Below, piece by piece: positions 60,726-64,000 of a stretch of 64,000 nt of DNA (positions within the stretch are counted from its first letter, which is position 1; the number at the start of each line of letters is the position of its first letter). The notes under the pieces are model-generated. The model was given only the letters and a program-made list of their open reading frames with translations. It did not search any database and was not told where the DNA came from. The position numbers and the translations under genes are program-made. Origin of the DNA: Streptomyces sp. NBC_00353 (GTDB taxonomy: Bacteria > Actinomycetota > Actinomycetes > Streptomycetales > Streptomycetaceae). The DNA is taken from contig NZ_CP107985.1 of the NCBI RefSeq assembly GCF_036108815.1, forward strand, positions 7,809,501 to 7,873,500, read 5' to 3'.

Positions 60726-61016
60726 ATGTTCGGAAGGCTCGGCGCTCCCGAGATCATCCTGATCCTCGTCGTCATTGTTCTGCTGTTCGGCGCGAAGAAG
60801 CTTCCTGACATGGCTCGCTCGCTCGGCAAGTCGGCCCGCATCCTCAAGAGCGAGGCCAAAGCCATGAAGTCGGAGGGCAACCCGTCGGCCACCCCCGCCG
60901 ACCCGCCGCACGACCCCGCCCAGGACCAGGCAGCCCCGCGCACGATCAAGGCCGCGCCCGGCGATGTGACGAGTTCGCGACCGGTCGCCGAGCCGACCGA
61001 CTCGACCAACCGCTGA
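60726..61016 (+). CDS. tatA: twin-arginine translocase subunit TatA
   Basis: A 96-residue Tat pore-forming subunit. A short N-terminal transmembrane helix (APEIILILVVIVLLFGAKKLP) is followed by an amphipathic helix (DMARSLGKSARILKSEAKAM) and a proline-rich, disordered tail. It oligomerises to transport folded proteins, with TatC encoded next. ATG with GAGAAGG upstream. tatC follows after 62 bases. Confidence 0.95.
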   Translation: MFGRLGAPEIILILVVIVLLFGAKKLPDMARSLGKSARILKSEAKAMKSEGNPSATPADPPHDPAQDQAAPRTIKAAPGDVTSSRPVAEPTDSTNR

Positions 61017-61078
61017 CAACTGGGCCGACGCAGGCGCCGTGACCGGTGACGGCCTGCTGCACGAGATGAGGACGTGGG

Positions 61079-62029
61079 TTGCTCAAGTCTGCCCGCAAAC
61101 AGGAGACGGACCCCGAGGGCCGCATGCCCTTGGTGGAGCACCTGCGTGAGCTGCGCAACCGGCTGGCGAAGGCCCTCCTGGCGATTGTCGTCGTCACGAT
61201 CGTCGCCGCGTTCTTCTACAAGGGGATCATCGAGTTCTTCACCGACCCGGTGCTGAAGGCGGTCGGTTGCCATTCGAGCTTCGCTGAACTCGCCAAGAAG
61301 GAGGACGGCACCTGTGCGCGCATCGTCCTGAACGGTCTGCTGACGCCGTTCACCCTCGCGCTCAAGGTCTCCCTGATGGCAGGCGTCGTCCTTTCGTCGC
61401 CGATCTGGCTCTACCAGCTCTGGGCGTTCATCGCCCCGGGACTGCACAGGCACGAGAAGAAGTACTCGCTGGCCTTCGTCGGCGCGGGCTTCCCGCTCTT
61501 CCTCGCCGGTGGCTTCTTCGCGTACAAGACGCTGCCCACGATGGCCAAGGTCCTGCTGGAGTTCTCGCCGGCCGGTCTGGACAACCAGCTGCCGCTCGAC
61601 GACCTGCTGGACCTGATCACGCGCATGGTGGTGGTCTTCGGGCTCTCCTTCGAGCTGCCCCTGCTGCTCGTCATGCTGAACCTCGGCGGCGTCATCACGG
61701 GCAAGCGGATGCTCGGCTGGTGGCGCGGCATGATCATGGGCATCACGGTCTTCGCCGCACTGGCCACGCCCAGTACCGACCCGCTGACCATGCTGGCGCT
61801 CGCCGGGCCGATCTGGGTCCTGTACTTCTGCGCGACGGCGCTCTCGCTCCTCAACGACCGTCGCAAGGCCCAGCGCGAGGCGGAGGGTCCCGCCGATGAC
61901 GAGGCGTCGGAGCTGGATCTCACCCCCGAGGACGTCGGTGAGATCGAACCGGTCTCGTCCGTCAGGTCGCTGCCGGCCCAGTCGGGGCCGGACCGTGACC
62001 GGGTGAACGGTTACGACGACATCACCTGA
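61079..62029 (+). CDS. tatC: twin-arginine translocase subunit TatC
   Basis: A 316-residue polytopic subunit that recognises the twin-arginine signal. It begins MLKSARKQETDPEGRMPLVEHLRELRNRL with the conserved HLRELR cytoplasmic segment, and shows six predicted transmembrane helices, including SSPIWLYQLWAFIAPGLHRHEKK, the conserved loop, and FGLSFELPLLLVMLN. The C-terminal ~50 residues are a soluble acidic extension. TTG start at 61079 is chosen because the sequence begins as in other Streptomyces TatC. Cotranscribed with tatA. Confidence 0.96.
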   Translation: MLKSARKQETDPEGRMPLVEHLRELRNRLAKALLAIVVVTIVAAFFYKGIIEFFTDPVLKAVGCHSSFAELAKKEDGTCARIVLNGLLTPFTLALKVSLMAGVVLSSPIWLYQLWAFIAPGLHRHEKKYSLAFVGAGFPLFLAGGFFAYKTLPTMAKVLLEFSPAGLDNQLPLDDLLDLITRMVVVFGLSFELPLLLVMLNLGGVITGKRMLGWWRGMIMGITVFAALATPSTDPLTMLALAGPIWVLYFCATALSLLNDRRKAQREAEGPADDEASELDLTPEDVGEIEPVSSVRSLPAQSGPDRDRVNGYDDIT

Positions 62030-62047
62030 CCTTGTAAGGTCCCCCGG

Positions 62048-62938
62048 GTGACCAGCGAGATCACCCTTTTCGTCAATCCCACCGCAGGACGCGGCCGGGG
62101 CGCGCACGCCGCGCAGCCGGCCGCTTCCGCATTGCGGGACGCCGGATTCTCCGTACGTACGGTCCTGGGCGAGGACGCCGACGACGCGCTGCGGCGGGCC
62201 CGTGAGGCAGTCGCCGGCGGGACCGGTGCACTGATAGCCGTGGGCGGGGACGGCATGATGTCCCTCGCCCTCCAGGCCGTGGCGGGGACCATGACGCCGC
62301 TCGGCGTGATCGCCGTCGGTACCGGCAACGACTTCGCCCGCGCCCTCGGTCTGCCGATACGGGACCCGGCCGCCGCGGGCCGGCTCGCCGCCGAGGCGCT
62401 CAAGGGCGGGGCGATCAGAGACATCGACCTCGGCCGGGTCGGCGACCGGTGGTTCGGGTCCGTGCTCGCCTCCGGCTTCGACTCCCGGGTCAACGACCGG
62501 GGCAACCGGATGCGCTGGGTCGGGGGACGGTTCAAGTACGACCTCGCGATGCTCGCCGAGCTCGCCGCGTTCCGGACGATCCCGTACCGCATCAGGCTCG
62601 ACGGCGGGCCGGTCCAGGAGATCGAGGCGACGCTCATCGCGGTCGGCAACGGCTCCACCTACGGCGGCGGCATGCGGATCTGTGCGGGCGCCGTCATGGA
62701 CGACGGGCTCTTCGACGTGACCGTCGTCGGCGACTGCAGCCGTACGACGCTGCTCAAGGTGTTCCCCCGGGTCTACAGGGGCACGCACCTCGACCACCCC
62801 GCGGTCACCGTGCACCGGGTCTCGTCGATCGAGCTGGCCGCCGCCTCCGTCACCGCCTACGCGGACGGCGAACCGCTCGGTGCGCTGCCGCTCACCGCCA
62901 CGTGCGTGCCGGGTGCGGCCAGGGTTCTTGCACAGTGA
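62048..62938 (+). CDS. diacylglycerol kinase family lipid kinase
   Basis: A 296-residue cytoplasmic lipid kinase of the DagK/YegS family. Catalytic motifs: FVNPTAGRGRG, GGDGMMSLAL (phosphate-binding), GTGNDFARALGLP, and the later VGNGSTYGGGM. It probably phosphorylates diacylglycerol, or a related lipid or sphingoid, with ATP. GTG start 18 bases after the tatC stop, so it is the third gene of this unit. The helicase gene follows after 50 bases. Confidence 0.93.
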   Translation: MTSEITLFVNPTAGRGRGAHAAQPAASALRDAGFSVRTVLGEDADDALRRAREAVAGGTGALIAVGGDGMMSLALQAVAGTMTPLGVIAVGTGNDFARALGLPIRDPAAAGRLAAEALKGGAIRDIDLGRVGDRWFGSVLASGFDSRVNDRGNRMRWVGGRFKYDLAMLAELAAFRTIPYRIRLDGGPVQEIEATLIAVGNGSTYGGGMRICAGAVMDDGLFDVTVVGDCSRTTLLKVFPRVYRGTHLDHPAVTVHRVSSIELAAASVTAYADGEPLGALPLTATCVPGAARVLAQ

Positions 62939-62988
62939 AATAAAGATCGCGCTGACTGTCAGAGGTGACGGGTACGCTCGTAAGCAAG

Positions 62989-64000
62989 ATGACAGAGGAC
63001 CTCTCACCAGCTGAGCGATACCAGGCATTCCGGATCCGCGCCGCCGAGCAGGCCACGGCTCTTGCGCCCTTTCGCGAGATGTACGAGTTCGATCTGGACC
63101 CGTTCCAGATAGAGGCATGCAAGGCCCTGGAAGCGGGTAAGGGGGTGCTGGTCGCCGCCCCGACCGGGTCGGGCAAGACGATCGTCGGCGAATTCGCCGT
63201 GCATCTCGCGCTCCGCCAGGGTCGCAAGTGCTTCTACACCACGCCCATCAAGGCCCTGTCGAACCAGAAGTACGCCGATCTGGTCAAGCGCTACGGCGCG
63301 GACAAGGTCGGCCTGCTGACCGGCGACAACAGCGTCAACGCCGATGCCCCGGTGGTCGTCATGACCACCGAAGTGCTGCGGAACATGCTGTACGCGGGCT
63401 CGCAGGCGCTGCGCGGCCTCGGCCATGTCGTGATGGACGAGGTGCACTACCTCTCCGACCGCTTTCGTGGTGCGGTGTGGGAGGAAGTGATCATTCATCT
63501 GCCGGACTCGGTGACGCTGGTTTCGCTGTCGGCGACCGTGTCCAACGCCGAGGAGTTCGGCGACTGGCTGGACACCGTCCGCGGCGACACCGAAGTGATC
63601 GTCGCAGAGAGCCGGCCCGTGCCGCTCTGGCAGCACGTGCTGGCCGGCCGCCGGATGTACGACCTCTTCGAGGAGGAGACCGACCACGGCGGCCGTGGCG
63701 CCGGCCGCCGCGAGGTCAACCCCGACCTCGTCCGGCTCGCCCGCATGGAGAACCAGCGCGGGTACAACCCGCGCGAGCGCCGCCGCGGAAAGATGGTGCG
63801 CGAGGCGGACCGCGAGCGCGAGCGGCGCCAGCGCAGCCGGATCTGGACCCCGTCCAGGCCCGAGGTCATCGACCGGCTGGACGCGGAAGGGCTGCTGCCC
63901 GCGATCACGTTCATCTTCAGCCGGGCCGGCTGCGAGGCCGCCGTACAGCAGTGTCTGCAGGCCGGTCTGCGGCTCAACGACGAGGACAGGCGCCGGCTGG
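62989..64000 (+). CDS. DEAD/DEAH box helicase (HelY/Ski2-like), partial at window end
   Basis: The first ~337 residues of a superfamily 2 helicase, running off the window end with no stop. Seen: an N-terminal DLDPFQIEACKALE Q-motif, Walker A APTGSGKT (about residues 57-64), TTPIKALSNQKY, DEVH (Walker B), SATVSNAEEFG (motif III), and the end near FIFSRAGCEAAVQQCLQ. It matches actinobacterial HelY (Mtr4/Ski2 group), a presumed RNA helicase. ATG behind a weak ribosome site. The rest of the gene lies outside the window. Confidence 0.93.
   Translation, partial: MTEDLSPAERYQAFRIRAAEQATALAPFREMYEFDLDPFQIEACKALEAGKGVLVAAPTGSGKTIVGEFAVHLALRQGRKCFYTTPIKALSNQKYADLVKRYGADKVGLLTGDNSVNADAPVVVMTTEVLRNMLYAGSQALRGLGHVVMDEVHYLSDRFRGAVWEEVIIHLPDSVTLVSLSATVSNAEEFGDWLDTVRGDTEVIVAESRPVPLWQHVLAGRRMYDLFEEETDHGGRGAGRREVNPDLVRLARMENQRGYNPRERRRGKMVREADRERERRQRSRIWTPSRPEVIDRLDAEGLLPAITFIFSRAGCEAAVQQCLQAGLRLNDEDRRRL

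Overview
The window is high-GC (about 70% by eye) chromosomal DNA from a Streptomyces. Chaplin genes, GTG/TTG starts, an ARC/Pup/20S proteasome locus, mycothiol ligase (mshC), the gylR-glpF-glpK-glpD locus and Tat genes all point there. From memory, the gene order follows Streptomyces coelicolor SCO1631 to about SCO1676 in inverted orientation, and many genes keep the neighbourhood of Mycobacterium tuberculosis Rv2092c-Rv2135c. I see no insertion sequence, prophage, CRISPR array or rRNA. One tRNA gene (Leu, GAG) is present.

Layout. 0-3 kb: aldose 1-epimerase-like protein, a cation/proton antiporter and tRNA-Leu. 3-6 kb: M20 peptidase and the chaplins chpH and chpC. 6-13.3 kb: small conserved proteins, a RecD2-like helicase relative that has lost its Walker A motif and is coupled to an aldo/keto reductase, an F420/LLM oxidoreductase, a ferritin-like protein and CorA. 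13.3-17.2 kb: histidine phosphatase, DUF3090, SCO1664-family kinase-fold protein and mshC. 17.3-21.5 kb: secreted GH31 enzyme and PAC2 protein. 21.7-28.5 kb: an L-fuconate-type sugar-acid catabolism and ABC uptake operon with a GntR/FCD regulator. 28.6-34.8 kb: LLM monooxygenase, then the glycerol locus glpD-glpK-glpF-gylR. 35-39.4 kb: metH and a HAD phosphatase. 39.7-46.5 kb: orphan peptide-binding lipoprotein, orphan response regulator, RecB/Cas4-like nuclease, site-2 protease, TrmI, a membrane-anchored hypothetical and a ferredoxin. 46.7-60 kb: the pupylation-proteasome region (arc, dop, pup, endonuclease VII-like ORF, prcB, prcA, LacI/MFS pair, pafA, two FKBP isomerases, pafB, pafC). 60-64 kb: zinc ribbon and membrane small proteins, tatA, tatC, a lipid kinase and a HelY-like helicase cut by the window end.

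How the parts work together. arc, dop, pup, prcB, prcA and pafA encode a full tagging-degradation route: Dop deamidates Pup-Gln, PafA ligates it, ARC unfolds the substrate, the 20S core degrades it and Dop also removes Pup. pafB/pafC encode WYL-domain regulators. GylR probably represses glpFKD; near-identical operator-like palindromes lie upstream of gylR and of glpF. The sugar-acid operon and its adjacent GntR gene share a CATCNGATG operator core. A LacI gene and a divergent MFS gene share one perfect inverted repeat. Strong hairpin terminators delimit most units.

The least explained elements are the RecD2-like pseudo-helicase, the DUF3090/SCO1664/phosphatase trio beside mshC, a likely single-base frameshift in the small endonuclease gene between pup and prcB, and an operator-like palindrome in the leader of the F420-type oxidoreductase. 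All family assignments come from reading motifs; no search was run.
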